DNA from: Pararhodobacter zhoushanensis
GTDB lineage: Bacteria > Pseudomonadota > Alphaproteobacteria > Rhodobacterales > Rhodobacteraceae
Reading direction: 5' to 3'
DNA: 64,000 nucleotides
Assembly (NCBI RefSeq): GCF_025949695.1
Contig: NZ_JAPDFL010000001.1
Location: 2,049,501-2,113,500 of the forward strand
The notes below the pieces were generated by a model, which was not told the DNA's origin, did no database searches, and worked only from the letters and a program-made list of their open reading frames with translations. The position numbers were made by a program, and so were the translations under genes. Numbering within the stretch: position 1 is the first letter of the stretch; every line of letters starts with the position of its first letter. This document shows positions 16,099 through 23,096 of this stretch, piece after piece.

Positions 16099-16343
16099 TA
16101 CACGGAACCCCCCAGAAAACGCGACGCCGCATCCGGCGCCAGTGAAAACGCATACCCAACAGCAAACCCCGAGGGTGCATGACTGCCCTCCCACCATTTG
16201 CGCGCGGTCGATCCGTCGACGCCGAACAGATGCGCCGCGTGCTCGGGGCTGTCGAAACTCTCGCGGACGAACTGCGACCAGGCGGCGGCGAAGTGCTGCC
16301 GATAGGTCAGGGCCCGCCGTCTGGAACTCTTTCCGGGGGACAT
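16098..16343 (-). CDS. small helix-turn-helix phage protein
   Basis: 81 residues from an ATG with GGAAGG 7 bases upstream (MSPGKSSRRRALTYRQHF). The segment 'AAHLFGVDGSTARKWWEGSHAPSGFAV' has the shape of an XRE/YdaS-like helix-turn-helix ('lfGVd..TarkW..G...PsG'). It follows the cro-like gene in the same operon, so it is probably a second early regulator, for example CII-like, by position only. Confidence 0.7.
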   Translation of the reverse strand: MSPGKSSRRRALTYRQHFAAAWSQFVRESFDSPEHAAHLFGVDGSTARKWWEGSHAPSGFAVGYAFSLAPDAASRFLGGSV

Positions 16344-16411
16344 GCTCAGACCTTCCATGGTTGCGTGACGCGCGGCATCATCGAGGGGGTAGGGGTGTGG
16401 AACGGACGGCA

Positions 16412-16678
16412 TCAGGAAACCGCCGTGCTTGCCGGGGTATCCCCGATGGCTGCTCGAACGCTGCCGTCGGCCTCGACCCCTCCGGCGGCGGACATCGCGG
16501 GATACCAGTCAGCGGCCATGATGGTCTTGTCTGTCAGGCGTTCGATCTTCACGGCCAGTTCGAGGGACGGCTTCTTGTTTCCACTCAGAATGGACGAAAG
16601 ATGCCCTTCGGTGATCCCAAGGTTCTGGGCCCACTGTCGCTGGCTGACGCCGGAGTCTTTGATGAGTGTCCTGAGCAT
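16412..16678 (-). CDS. Cro-like XRE-family repressor
   Basis: 88 residues starting at ATG (MLRTLIKDSGVSQRQWAQ). Residues 10-50 are a clear helix-turn-helix: 'SQRQWAQNLGITEGHLSSILSGNKKPSLEL'. The C-terminal part is polar. It is transcribed divergently from the repressor gene across about 110 bases containing operator-like palindromes, the standard Cro position. It would open the minus-strand replication operon. A TTG two codons upstream also opens the frame but is not needed. Confidence 0.85.
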   Translation of the reverse strand: MLRTLIKDSGVSQRQWAQNLGITEGHLSSILSGNKKPSLELAVKIERLTDKTIMAADWYPAMSAAGGVEADGSVRAAIGDTPASTAVS

Positions 16679-16696
16679 GGCCAATCTTTTCTCACA

Positions 16697-16746
16697 GAAA
16701 GCTTTTCCGCGTCAAGCAGCAACTTAACCAAGAGAAAAGCTTTTCT
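16697..16746. promoter_or_regulatory. lysogeny-switch operators between cro-like and repressor genes
   Basis: A perfect 14-bp palindrome AGAAAAGCTTTTCT lies at 16733-16746 and a close copy GAAAGCTTTTC at 16697-16707, 36 bases apart. Both lie in the AT-rich 113-base gap between the divergent regulators. They are the obvious binding sites for the two helix-turn-helix proteins. Confidence 0.72.
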
Positions 16747-16791
16747 TTCAGGTGATGGATTGTTCTCGGCGGTCGTGGGACGCACCGACAA

Positions 16792-17343
16792 ATGAGCACG
16801 ATCCTGAAACTCTACTTAAATGCCGAACGAGGACGCCAACGGCGCCTTGCCGAAGCGCTTGGCGTGACAGAGAGCCACGTCTCAAACATCGCCAATGGTC
16901 GCAAGCAGGCATCCGTCGATGTCCTGCGAAAAATCGCGGAACTTACAGGGTTACAGTCCTCAGACCTGCTCGGAGCTGCTGAGCCAGCTGGGCTGGCCGA
17001 ACAGGTTGTGCCCTACACGAGCCGCAGCATGTCTCAAGAGACCACTCTGGACGCGTATCTTGCACCAAAGACCCGGCATCGCGCGATGTTCATGACGAAG
17101 ACCGGCGAGCCGTTGCTGGGCATATTGCCGGGCGACGTACTGGTGATCGACATGCGCAACCCGCCTCGACCGGGCAACACTGTGCTGGCGGCCGTCATTA
17201 GCGGTGACACGTCGGAAACCCGGATTTTGCGCTATGCACCGCCATTTCTGCTATCTGGAGATCCGACGGAAGATCCAATCTCCGAGGCGGACGCCAGAAT
17301 TCAGGGCGCAGTTGTCGCGGTCGCACGGGGCCACGGGCTGTAG
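16792..17343 (+). CDS. phage repressor: XRE HTH plus LexA/S24-like C-terminal domain
   Basis: 183 residues. The N-terminal HTH is 'RRLAEALGVTESHVSNIANGRKQASVDVL' (18-45). The C-terminal domain (about 90-183) has the S24/LexA fold pattern 'GEPLLGILPGDVLVIDMRNPPRPGNTVLAAV'. In self-cleaving repressors this region has G-D-S-M-x-P with a catalytic Ser and a later Lys. Here Pro/Leu replace the Ser (about 107) and the Lys position looks like Arg (TRILR, about 144), so RecA-driven self-cleavage seems unlikely. It is the probable CI-type maintenance repressor. Confidence 0.85.
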   Translation: MSTILKLYLNAERGRQRRLAEALGVTESHVSNIANGRKQASVDVLRKIAELTGLQSSDLLGAAEPAGLAEQVVPYTSRSMSQETTLDAYLAPKTRHRAMFMTKTGEPLLGILPGDVLVIDMRNPPRPGNTVLAAVISGDTSETRILRYAPPFLLSGDPTEDPISEADARIQGAVVAVARGHGL

Positions 17344-17429
17344 TCGAAAATGTCGGCTTTGCTGTTGACCGGAATTGCGCACTGCGGTTTCTTGCAGGTG
17401 TTGGTTGTGAGTGAATTGGAGGAAGCACA

Positions 17430-18045
17430 TTGGCATTCTTTGGGCGAGCTTTGGGGTGGACCTTTCTGGGGGCGGTCGGGTTCTTTGGTTTGGTGTCAAT
17501 GTGCGCGCCGCCAGACAATCCGAGAAGAGCAACACCAGACGGACCAGTTGCCGCAAGTCCTGCCGGGGCTGCTCCGGCACCGCAGCCCACAACTCCGGCC
17601 TCCCGATGGCGTGTGAGCCAAACGCGATCTGAACTCGACGATCTCGCGGCGCGTGGTTCTGTCGGTAAATTCGCTGTCCGAAATTCCGGGTATGTTTGGC
17701 GTGGCGGGTCCAGCAACGATGATCATCAGGTGCGAGCAGAATACCACCAGCGCCTATGTAACCTTTAACGGGTTGTTCATGGCGGACATTCAATCCTATG
17801 GACGGGTCGATGTCCGCATAGACCAGCGCACAGCGCGCCAAGTTTCGATGCGGGAGTCCAGCGACAACAGTGCGCTAGGGCTGTGGCGCGGAAACACAGC
17901 CATTCCATTCGTGCGCGATCTTTTCGGTGGCGATCAGCTGTTTCTCCGCGCGACGCCCTTCAATGATAGCCGGATCGACATGATCTTTCCGATAACCGGA
18001 CTTGAGCAAGCCATCTCCCCCCTGCGCCAGGCTTGTAATTGGTAA
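17430..18045 (+). pseudogene. TagO/VasI-like protein, frameshifted
   Basis: Two overlapping frames together encode one protein of about 204 residues. It starts at TTG with a strong GGAGG site (MAFFGRALGWTFLG, a hydrophobic signal-like segment), then a Pro/Ala linker, then 'RWRVSQTRSELDD' in frame one and 'SRRVVLSVNSLSEI', 'IIRCEQNTTSAYV', 'VDVRIDQRTARQ' and 'SPLRQACNW' in frame two. This matches VasI/TagO-family domains (T6SS-associated and phage-borne). Removing one C near 17643 would restore the frame. It lies between the repressor and early operon, a usual place for lysogenic-conversion genes. Confidence 0.7.
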
Positions 18046-18182
18046 AATCGCGCTCGCGCGGGCTTTCCGGTCATCGCTAGAAGGCACGAAAACACCGGAC
18101 GGTCGGCGCGTCGTGAACGCAGACGAAGTCCGTGCGCAACTGGCAGCCTCCGAACAAACGCTCTCGGATATCGCGTTACGGA

Positions 18183-18374
18183 TCAGGTCGCTTTGACACC
18201 TTCGCACCAAACGATTTCCGTCGTGCCAACTGGGCGCATTTCAGCTTGTACGCGGAAGGTCGCTTTGACTGCTTCAGCAATAAGGTCTGTGCGATCCTCT
18301 GCTATCATCCGGTGGAGATAGGCAATTTGCTCAGCCGTAAAAGGCGGCTGATCGCCAGCGTTCTGTCTGCTCAT
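18183..18374 (-). CDS. small phage protein, 63 aa
   Basis: 63 residues from an ATG with GAGAGG 5 bases upstream (MSRQNAGDQPPFTAEQIAYL). A predicted helix 'TAEQIAYLHRMIAEDRTDLIAEAVKATF' dominates, followed by a short beta tail. It is the only minus-strand gene in this stretch, opposing the early operon. Function unknown. Confidence 0.55.
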   Translation of the reverse strand: MSRQNAGDQPPFTAEQIAYLHRMIAEDRTDLIAEAVKATFRVQAEMRPVGTTEIVWCEGVKAT

Positions 18375-18386
18375 CGCAACCTCTCC

Positions 18387-18410
18387 GCCCCGCCTCGCGC
18401 GGGGCTTTTT
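18387..18410 (+). terminator. intrinsic terminator after the repressor/TagO-like unit
   Basis: GCCCCGC (18387-18393), a 5-base loop, GCGGGGC (18399-18405) and TTTTT (18406-18410). A 7-bp GC stem plus T-run on the plus strand is a textbook Rho-independent terminator. It would end transcripts from the repressor and TagO-like genes before the early promoter region. Confidence 0.8.
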
Positions 18411-18470
18411 CATGCGCGCCACCATGGCGCAGTGAGGGCGGCGTAGCAGCCGCGCGCAACTGATTATCTC

Positions 18471-18515
18471 AAAACTTTTCTATTAGTCAAGTTTATAGCT
18501 TGACTTAAACTTTTC
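18471..18515. promoter_or_regulatory. early-operon operator cluster
   Basis: A 7-bp perfect inverted repeat AGTCAAG-N7-CTTGACT (18485-18505) is flanked by AAAACTTTTC (18471-18480) and AAACTTTTC (18507-18515). The flanking words resemble the repressor-region palindromes (AAAGCTTTTC). The block lies 44 bases before the first early gene, so it probably holds the early promoter and repressor operators. No clean -35/-10 pair was assigned. Confidence 0.55.
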
Positions 18516-18558
18516 CTGTGGGCAAGTTTCGTGACATGCTCATAACCGGAGAACCCCC

Positions 18559-18764
18559 ATGACAACCCCCACCCCGCAGACCGCCCTGGTCGTGCACGAC
18601 GACCTCAGCGCCGAACTGCTCAGCCAGTTCCGCCGCGCGCTGATCGTCCGGCCCGACAGCCTGATCCTCGACCCCGAGGACCGCCTCGACATCTGGGGCA
18701 CCCTGCTGACCGCCGCCCGCCGCCGCAAAGCCCGCACCCCCGCCAGCCCGGCGGTGCCGCGTGA
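18559..18764 (+). pseudogene. first early-operon gene, probably frameshifted small protein
   Basis: Begins with ATG after CCGGAGAA (MTTPTPQTALVVHDDLSAEL) and reads sensibly to 'LTAARRRKARTP'. The frame then stays open for 170 Arg/Pro-rich codons opposite other genes, which is not credible. Adding one C to the C5 run at 18737-18741 gives a stop TGA at 18762-18764 next to the following ATG, as elsewhere in this operon, yielding a protein of about 69 residues. Function unknown. Confidence 0.55.
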
Positions 18765-19195
18765 TGCCCGGTGGCGTTGTGCACCCCAACCACGTCCGCG
18801 CGGCGATCGACCGCCTCGGCCTGCCGGTCGACGACATCCCGCGCGCCGACTTCCCAGCCCAAGGAGCCCCCGCCATGGACAGCCCCCACCCCGCCGCCAG
18901 GCTCAGCCCCGACATGGTGCAGCAGCTGGCCAGCACGCTCGACAAGATCAAGCGCCTCACCGCGATGATCGAGGTGCTGAACGGGGCACACAGCAACGGA
19001 CCTACACGCGGACAATTCGGCTCGGCAATCCGCGAGCTGTTCGAGATGTCTTGGGGTGCCGATTTCCTGCGCGATGGCCCGCGCGATCACGATCTGGGCA
19101 AAAGCGCGATCACCGGCATCATCTCGGCTGTCGCCCTCCAACGGGCCGAGCTGCAGGCGCTGGTCGCCCCCTATGTCGAGGGTGCCGGCACATGA
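18764..19195 (+). CDS. phage early-operon hypothetical protein
   Basis: 143 residues from the ATG at 18764 (MPGGVVHPNHVRAAIDRLGL). An ATG at 18875 with AAGGAG 8 bases upstream (MDSPHPAARLSPDMVQQL) is an alternative start giving 106 residues. The C-terminal half is helical ('MVQQLASTLDKIKRLTAMIEVLNG', 'GSAIRELFEMSWGADFL'). The stop overlaps the next ATG by 4 bases. Not recognised. Confidence 0.6.
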   Translation: MPGGVVHPNHVRAAIDRLGLPVDDIPRADFPAQGAPAMDSPHPAARLSPDMVQQLASTLDKIKRLTAMIEVLNGAHSNGPTRGQFGSAIRELFEMSWGADFLRDGPRDHDLGKSAITGIISAVALQRAELQALVAPYVEGAGT

Positions 19196-19507
19196 CCTTC
19201 GACGCCCTGATCACGCTGGCCCAGAACAGCCAGATCCACAACGCCGCCACGCCGGTGCTCGACCGCATCGCCGAGATCCTGCGCCTGCTGCGCGAGACTC
19301 TGGATCTCGGATGACGTCGACCTGACCCCCGAGACCACCTTCGCCGAGCTGGAGATCAGCAGCTTCGACAAGGTCGAGTTGGTCATGGCGTTTGAGGATG
19401 CTTTCACCATCGAACTGACCGACGACGACATCGAGGCGATGCAAAGCGTCGGCGCGGCGATCCGCATCCTGACCCGCGATCTGGCGACCGAAGGGGCCAG
19501 CGCGTGA
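19192..19507 (+). pseudogene. acyl-carrier-protein-like gene split by a +1 frameshift
   Basis: The first frame (MTFDALITLAQNSQIHNAAT to LRETLDLG, 19192-19314) gives helix I. The next frame, with no start codon of its own, continues 'DDVDLTPETTFAELEISS' and 'FDKVELVMAFEDAFTIEL' to a TGA at 19507. The whole looks like an acyl carrier protein of about 104 residues. The phosphopantetheine Ser lies in ISSF where ACPs have DSL, followed by the usual V-E-L-V-M-A-x-E helix. Removing one G at 19309-19310 joins the halves. Partner enzymes are not visible nearby. Confidence 0.65.
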
Positions 19508-19749
19508 CCGCGCTCGCCCGGCGGGCCGGGATCCTGTGCAACGACACGCGGTTCCGCCTGTTCGTCGCCCAGCGGATCACCCAGCCGGGCGGGCCGGTCA
19601 CCGCGACCGCCGCCGCCGAATACCTGCGCGGCCAGTGCGGCATCACCAGCCGCCGCGCGCTGGACACCGACTCCGCCGCCGCCGCCCGCTTTGCCGCCCT
19701 GTGCACCGACTTCGACGCATGGCGCGGTCGCATCCCAACCCAACGCTGA
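19504..19749 (+). CDS. phage early-operon hypothetical protein, 81 aa
   Basis: 81 residues from GTG, which overlaps the ACP-like stop (GTGA). Pattern 'AAEYLRGQCGITSRRALDTDSAAAARFAALCTDFDAW': a helical protein with 'GITSRRALDTD' that could be a small recruitment or DNA-binding motif. It has the look of conserved rhodobacterial phage genes, but no family was recognised. Confidence 0.65.
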   Translation: MTALARRAGILCNDTRFRLFVAQRITQPGGPVTATAAAEYLRGQCGITSRRALDTDSAAAARFAALCTDFDAWRGRIPTQR

Positions 19750-19758
19750 GGTTCATCC

Positions 19759-19968
19759 ATGACCACCGCTTCCACCAACCCGCCCCTGCGCCACGGTGCC
19801 GTCGCGCTGCTCTGCGCTGCGCCCACCGTCGCGCGCCGCTGGGCGATGAAAGACACCAGCCTCCCCCTCGCCACCCGCCAGCGCGCCGCCCACTGGCTGC
19901 GCCTGCACGGCACCCCCGCCGATCAGGCGGCAGCGCAGGCGTTTCTGACGCAGGGAAGCCCATCATGA
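19759..19968 (+). CDS. phage early-operon hypothetical protein, 69 aa
   Basis: 69 residues (MTTASTNPPLRHGAVALLCA), Ala-rich and helical; 'LATRQRAAHWLRLHGTPADQAAAQAFL' suggests a short helix-turn-helix-like bundle. AGG lies 7 bases before the ATG, and the stop overlaps the next ATG by 4 bases. Function unknown. Confidence 0.6.
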   Translation: MTTASTNPPLRHGAVALLCAAPTVARRWAMKDTSLPLATRQRAAHWLRLHGTPADQAAAQAFLTQGSPS

Positions 19969-20156
19969 TCACCGAGCCACCCCTCGACCTGACCGCCGCG
20001 CATGAGCGCGCCAGCGCGACGCTCACCGCCGCCCGAGGCGCGCAGTTCATCGACGGCCCGGCCCGCCCGCCGCGCACCGTCCCGCTGGTCGCCGTCGCCT
20101 ACGCCATCGCAATCGTCAGCCTCGCCGTCGCGCTGGCGCTGCCGTTCTGGATTTGA
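19965..20156 (+). CDS. phage early-operon single-pass membrane protein, 63 aa
   Basis: 63 residues (MITEPPLDLTAAHERASATL) ending in a hydrophobic helix (VPLVAVAYAIAIVSLAVALALPFWI split by small residues), so probably anchored by its C-terminus with the short polar N-terminus inside. Overlaps the preceding gene by 4 bases. Function unknown. Confidence 0.68.
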   Translation: MITEPPLDLTAAHERASATLTAARGAQFIDGPARPPRTVPLVAVAYAIAIVSLAVALALPFWI

Positions 20157-20165
20157 GGGCCCGCC

Positions 20166-20405
20166 ATGAAAAACCGGCTGACCAACCTGACCGATCACCT
20201 TTTCGCCCAGCTCGAGCGCCTGGCCGAAGAGAACCTGACGCCCGAGCAGATCGAAACCGAGGCCAAGCGCGCCGAGGCCATCGTGTCGCTGGCCGATCGC
20301 GTGACCGACAACGCGCGCACCCAGCTGGCGGCGGCGAAACTCTTTGCCGAGCATGGTCAGCAGATCCTGCCGATGTTGCCCCAGATCGGGAAGGCATCGG
20401 AATGA
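20166..20405 (+). CDS. phage early-operon helical protein, 79 aa
   Basis: 79 residues (MKNRLTNLTDHLFAQLERLA), nearly all amphipathic helix with heptad-like spacing ('EENLTPEQIETEAKRAEAIVSLADRVTDNARTQ' split in two by Val/Ser), probably a coiled-coil bundle. Such a gene commonly precedes an HNH gene in small rhodobacterial and rhizobial phages, sharing a 4-base overlap as here. Confidence 0.65.
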   Translation: MKNRLTNLTDHLFAQLERLAEENLTPEQIETEAKRAEAIVSLADRVTDNARTQLAAAKLFAEHGQQILPMLPQIGKASE

Positions 20406-21034
20406 AGGGTCAGAGCATTCCCTACTCCGACGCCGAACTGCGCTGGATCAAGCGCAACCGGGATCTGCCGCGCCGCGATCTGCACACGAAGTTCTGCGCG
20501 CTGTTCGATCGGAAGGACGTCTCGCGGATCAACCTGACGGCGCTGTGCAAGCGCAAGGGCTGGCTTACCGGGCGCACCGGGTGCTACGAGAAAGGTCGCG
20601 TGCCCGAGAACAAGGGCAAGCGCATGCCCTACAACGAGCGCAGCGCGGCGACCCAGTTCAAGTCGGGCCAGCGCCCTCACACATGGCGCGGCCCCGGGCA
20701 CGAATCCACCGACAAGGACGGCTATGTCTGGCTCATCGTGGCCGAGACCAACCCGCACACCGGAGCCGATACTCGCCGCGTGATGAAACACCGCTGGCTT
20801 TGGGAGCAGGCGAACGGGCCGGTGCCTGACGGCCATGTGCTCAAAGCGCTGGATGGCGATCGTGGCAACACAGACCCCTCCAACTGGCGGGTGATCCCGA
20901 GGGCGCTTCTGCCGCGCCTGACCGGTCGCTTTGGCCGCGACTACGACGCCGCGCCGGACGAACTCAAACCCCTGATCATGGCCACCGCCGAGCTGGCGCA
21001 GATCGCAAGCGAGAAGAGGAAACGGCATGGCTGA
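20402..21034 (+). CDS. phage HNH endonuclease with N-terminal DNA-binding domain
   Basis: 210 residues from the ATG overlapping the previous stop (MKGQSIPYSDAELRWIKRNR). Residues 8-60 look like a helix-turn-helix targeting domain ('RDLHTKFCALFDRKDVSRINLTALCKRKGW' split by Val). The nuclease half has 'MKHRWLWEQANGPVPDGHVLKALDGDRGNTDPSNW', an HNH_3-type core. This class often acts as a homing or early phage endonuclease. A longer upstream extension is shadow of the helical gene. Confidence 0.86.
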   Translation: MKGQSIPYSDAELRWIKRNRDLPRRDLHTKFCALFDRKDVSRINLTALCKRKGWLTGRTGCYEKGRVPENKGKRMPYNERSAATQFKSGQRPHTWRGPGHESTDKDGYVWLIVAETNPHTGADTRRVMKHRWLWEQANGPVPDGHVLKALDGDRGNTDPSNWRVIPRALLPRLTGRFGRDYDAAPDELKPLIMATAELAQIASEKRKRHG

Positions 21035-21680
21035 CCGAAAAGACACACTCCTTAGCTTTCTCCGCGACACGCGTCTCCACGAGATGACCATCGAGCTGGA
21101 TCAGGGCGTTCACCGCTCGATCAGGTTTGGTCGCCCCGGATCTTCCGTATACCACTTCCGTCTCACCACCTGGGCCGGACATCTGGCGATCTCGGGTGAC
21201 ATGGGCACCTATGTGTTTGCGCGCCACCACGACATGTTCACCTTCTTCCGTCCAGTCGCCGGCAAGCTGGAGATCAACCCGCAGTACTGGCACGAGAAGA
21301 TGCAGGCGGGCTGCAAGTATGGATCAGCGAAGACCTTCTCGGATGAGTGCTTCAAGAGCGCCGTGAAGGACATGACGGACAGGTGGGAAACCACTCTTGG
21401 CGAGGCCGACGATCTGCGCAAGGAAATCGCGGACGAACTCCTCAATGGCGACTGCTCGAACGAGCATGAGGCCTATGAGCTGCTGCGCGACTTCAGCTCG
21501 CGCGACGGCCACGAGTTCACAGATGTCGGCGACTATGACCTCACCGACTGGTCGCACGGTTTCCTCTGGGCGCTCTACGCCATCGTGTGGGGCATCAAGA
21601 AATATGACCAGCTGAAGGACGGGCGGACGCAGGCCGACCACGACCGGCGGGTATTGGCAGGGGATCGCGCTGATGCCTGA
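21027..21680 (+). CDS. conserved phage hypothetical protein, 217 aa
   Basis: 217 residues. 'GSSVYHFRLTTWAGHLAISGDMGTYVFAR' and 'HDMFTFFRP' open the protein, with 'QYWHEKMQAG' and 'HGFLWALYAIVWGIKKYD' later. The pattern is widespread in phage genomes as an uncharacterised family. Mixed alpha/beta, soluble. It overlaps both neighbours by 8 bases. No catalytic motif could be identified. Confidence 0.75.
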   Translation: MADRKDTLLSFLRDTRLHEMTIELDQGVHRSIRFGRPGSSVYHFRLTTWAGHLAISGDMGTYVFARHHDMFTFFRPVAGKLEINPQYWHEKMQAGCKYGSAKTFSDECFKSAVKDMTDRWETTLGEADDLRKEIADELLNGDCSNEHEAYELLRDFSSRDGHEFTDVGDYDLTDWSHGFLWALYAIVWGIKKYDQLKDGRTQADHDRRVLAGDRADA

Positions 21681-21999
21681 CCGCGTCCAACTGTCCCGCG
21701 CCAAAGGCTGGCGGATGCCGGAGAACACCGTGAAGGTCGACCGCAGCACGAAATGGGGAAACCCGTTCACGATCGGCGACGCGCGCCGCCTCGAAACCGG
21801 GGCAACGTTTTTGCAAGAAGAAGTCAAGGACGCCGAAACCGCCGTGCGGTTTTTCCGCGACATGCTGGAATATCAGAACCGCCCTTATCCTACCGAGGCC
21901 GAAATCCGCACCGAGCTGCGCGGCAAGAACCTCGCCTGCTGGTGCAAGCCCGGCGCTCCCTGTCATGTCGATGTGTTGCTGGAGATCGCCAATGCCTGA
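21673..21999 (+). CDS. DUF4326 protein
   Basis: 108 residues. 'VDRSTKWGNPFTIGD' near the start and 'LRGKNLACWCKPGAPCHVDVLLEIAN' at the end are the DUF4326 signature (WGNPF ... LrGK.LaCwC.p..CH.d.L). The Cys/His cluster could bind a metal. Members are common in phages; biochemical role not established. Starts MPDR at an ATGCCTGA overlap with the upstream gene. Confidence 0.82.
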   Translation: MPDRVQLSRAKGWRMPENTVKVDRSTKWGNPFTIGDARRLETGATFLQEEVKDAETAVRFFRDMLEYQNRPYPTEAEIRTELRGKNLACWCKPGAPCHVDVLLEIANA

Positions 22000-22267
22000 C
22001 AGACCCGACAGCCCTCCGCCTGTTTCCGCTGCACGGATTCTGGCTATATACCGTGCTACGAAATCGTTGCATCTGCGCACGGGTGGCGACCCAGCCGAGG
22101 CGTCTTTCGAGCTGCTGGCCGCAGCCTGCCTGATTATCCACGAGGCGCGCCCGATGCGCAGCGCAGCCGAAGTCATTGCAGACGTCGCCCCACATGCCGA
22201 GGTGACGGCGCTTGAATGGTTCTCCGACATGGTCGCCGAGTGGCGCAGGGGGATGCATAATGCCTGA
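21992..22267 (+). CDS. phage early-operon hypothetical protein, 91 aa
   Basis: 91 residues (MPDRPDSPPPVSAARILAIY), helical: 'ASFELLAAACLIIHEA' and 'ALEWFSDMVAEWRRGM'. The start lies at the same kind of ATGCCTGA overlap used by its two neighbours. Function unknown. Confidence 0.65.
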   Translation: MPDRPDSPPPVSAARILAIYRATKSLHLRTGGDPAEASFELLAAACLIIHEARPMRSAAEVIADVAPHAEVTALEWFSDMVAEWRRGMHNA

Positions 22268-22460
22268 TCGCCGCATCACCCAACCGCGCATGTCGCCGCC
22301 GCACAAGGTCGGCAAGCGCGCAGTGGTCGTCTGCCTCGACCCCGGTGACTACCGGGCGCTCTACGAGCTGACGCTGACCGCTGGCACCAGCATGGCCGAC
22401 TGCCTGCGTCAGCTGATCCGCGACGCAGCGCAGCGCTTGCCAACGGAGGAAGGGCAATGA
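22260..22460 (+). CDS. small ribbon-helix-helix-like protein
   Basis: 66 residues (MPDRRITQPRMSPPHKVGKR). 'RAVVVCLDPGDYRALYELTLTAGTSMADCLRQLIRDA' (two strings, strand then two helices) matches the ribbon-helix-helix layout: a beta strand with alternating hydrophobics followed by two helices. A small DNA-binding regulator is likely. The stop overlaps the DUF4031 ATG by 4 bases. Confidence 0.68.
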   Translation: MPDRRITQPRMSPPHKVGKRAVVVCLDPGDYRALYELTLTAGTSMADCLRQLIRDAAQRLPTEEGQ

Positions 22461-22750
22461 CCGTCTACGTCGACCCAGCCCGCCACCCTTACGGGCGCAT
22501 GATGATGTGCCACATGATGGCGGATTCAACCGAGGAGCTGCTGGCGATGGCCGACAAGATCGGCGTCGCTCGCAAGTGGATCCAGAAGGCCGGATCGGTC
22601 TATGAGCATTTCGACATCGCCAAGGCGAAGCGTGAAGAGGCGGTGAGGCTGGGCGCGATCGAGGTCAGCGCCATGGACCTTGGCAGGCTGATCCGCTGGC
22701 ACTCCGGGCGAGGTCCGAAGCCCGCCTTTGTGCCCGAGGCCAAGCCATGA
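22457..22750 (+). CDS. DUF4031 protein
   Basis: 97 residues. 'VYVDPARHPYGRMMMCHMMA', 'EELLAMADKIGVARKWIQ', 'HFDIAKAKREEAVRLGAIEV' follow the DUF4031 pattern closely, including the conserved M.CHM and H.D...kR.....GA. Found in phages and bacteria; the fold and conserved His/Asp suggest an enzyme, but its substrate is unknown. Four-base overlaps on both sides. Confidence 0.82.
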   Translation: MTVYVDPARHPYGRMMMCHMMADSTEELLAMADKIGVARKWIQKAGSVYEHFDIAKAKREEAVRLGAIEVSAMDLGRLIRWHSGRGPKPAFVPEAKP

Positions 22751-22854
22751 CCCGCGCCATCCGCCTCACCCTCAAGCGCCTCTTCTGCCGCCACCAGTGG
22801 GAGAGGATCAGCAACCATACCGAATGCGTCAAGTGCGGAAGGATTTGGAAATGA
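22747..22854 (+). CDS. tiny zinc-ribbon-like protein, 35 aa
   Basis: 35 residues (MTRAIRLTLKRLFCRHQWER). Four metal ligands, C14 and H16 (CRH) and C27/C30 (ECVKC), could form a zinc knuckle. The gene fits exactly between DUF4031 and the excisionase-like gene with 4-base overlaps on both sides. Function unknown; a tiny regulator is possible. Confidence 0.65.
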   Translation: MTRAIRLTLKRLFCRHQWERISNHTECVKCGRIWK

Positions 22855-23096
22855 CCGCCCGCGCCAGCATCACCTTTGCCCCGCGCCTGCTGCCGGTTGC
22901 CGAGGCTGCGGCGTATCTCGGGATCTCGCCATCGAAGCTGCGCGAGCTGCAGATCCCGCGTCGGATGCTGGGTGGCAAGCGCGTGTTTGACCGTATGGAC
23001 CTTGACCGGTTTGCGTCGGATCTGCCCTATGAGGGCGACGATCAGAGCAAACGAGACGAGGCTGCATGCGACCAAGCATTCGGGATCACGCCGTGA
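22851..23096 (+). CDS. excisionase-like MerR/AlpA-type HTH protein
   Basis: 81 residues from ATG (MTARASITFAPRLLPVAEAA). 'VAEAAAYLGISPSKLRELQIPRRMLGGKRVFDRMDLDRFASDL' (winged-helix of the excisionase/AlpA type: V.eaA.yLGis...l.......gg.r.fd..dLd.f). It lies directly before the integrase with a GTGA overlap, the standard xis place, so a recombination directionality factor is likely. Confidence 0.8.
   Translation: MTARASITFAPRLLPVAEAAAYLGISPSKLRELQIPRRMLGGKRVFDRMDLDRFASDLPYEGDDQSKRDEAACDQAFGITP

Noticed and set aside
18002-18196. 64-codon plus-strand frame after the TagO-like gene
   Set aside because: Starts at a poor TTG inside the TagO-like 3' end with no ribosome site; may be a remnant, but not supportable as a gene.
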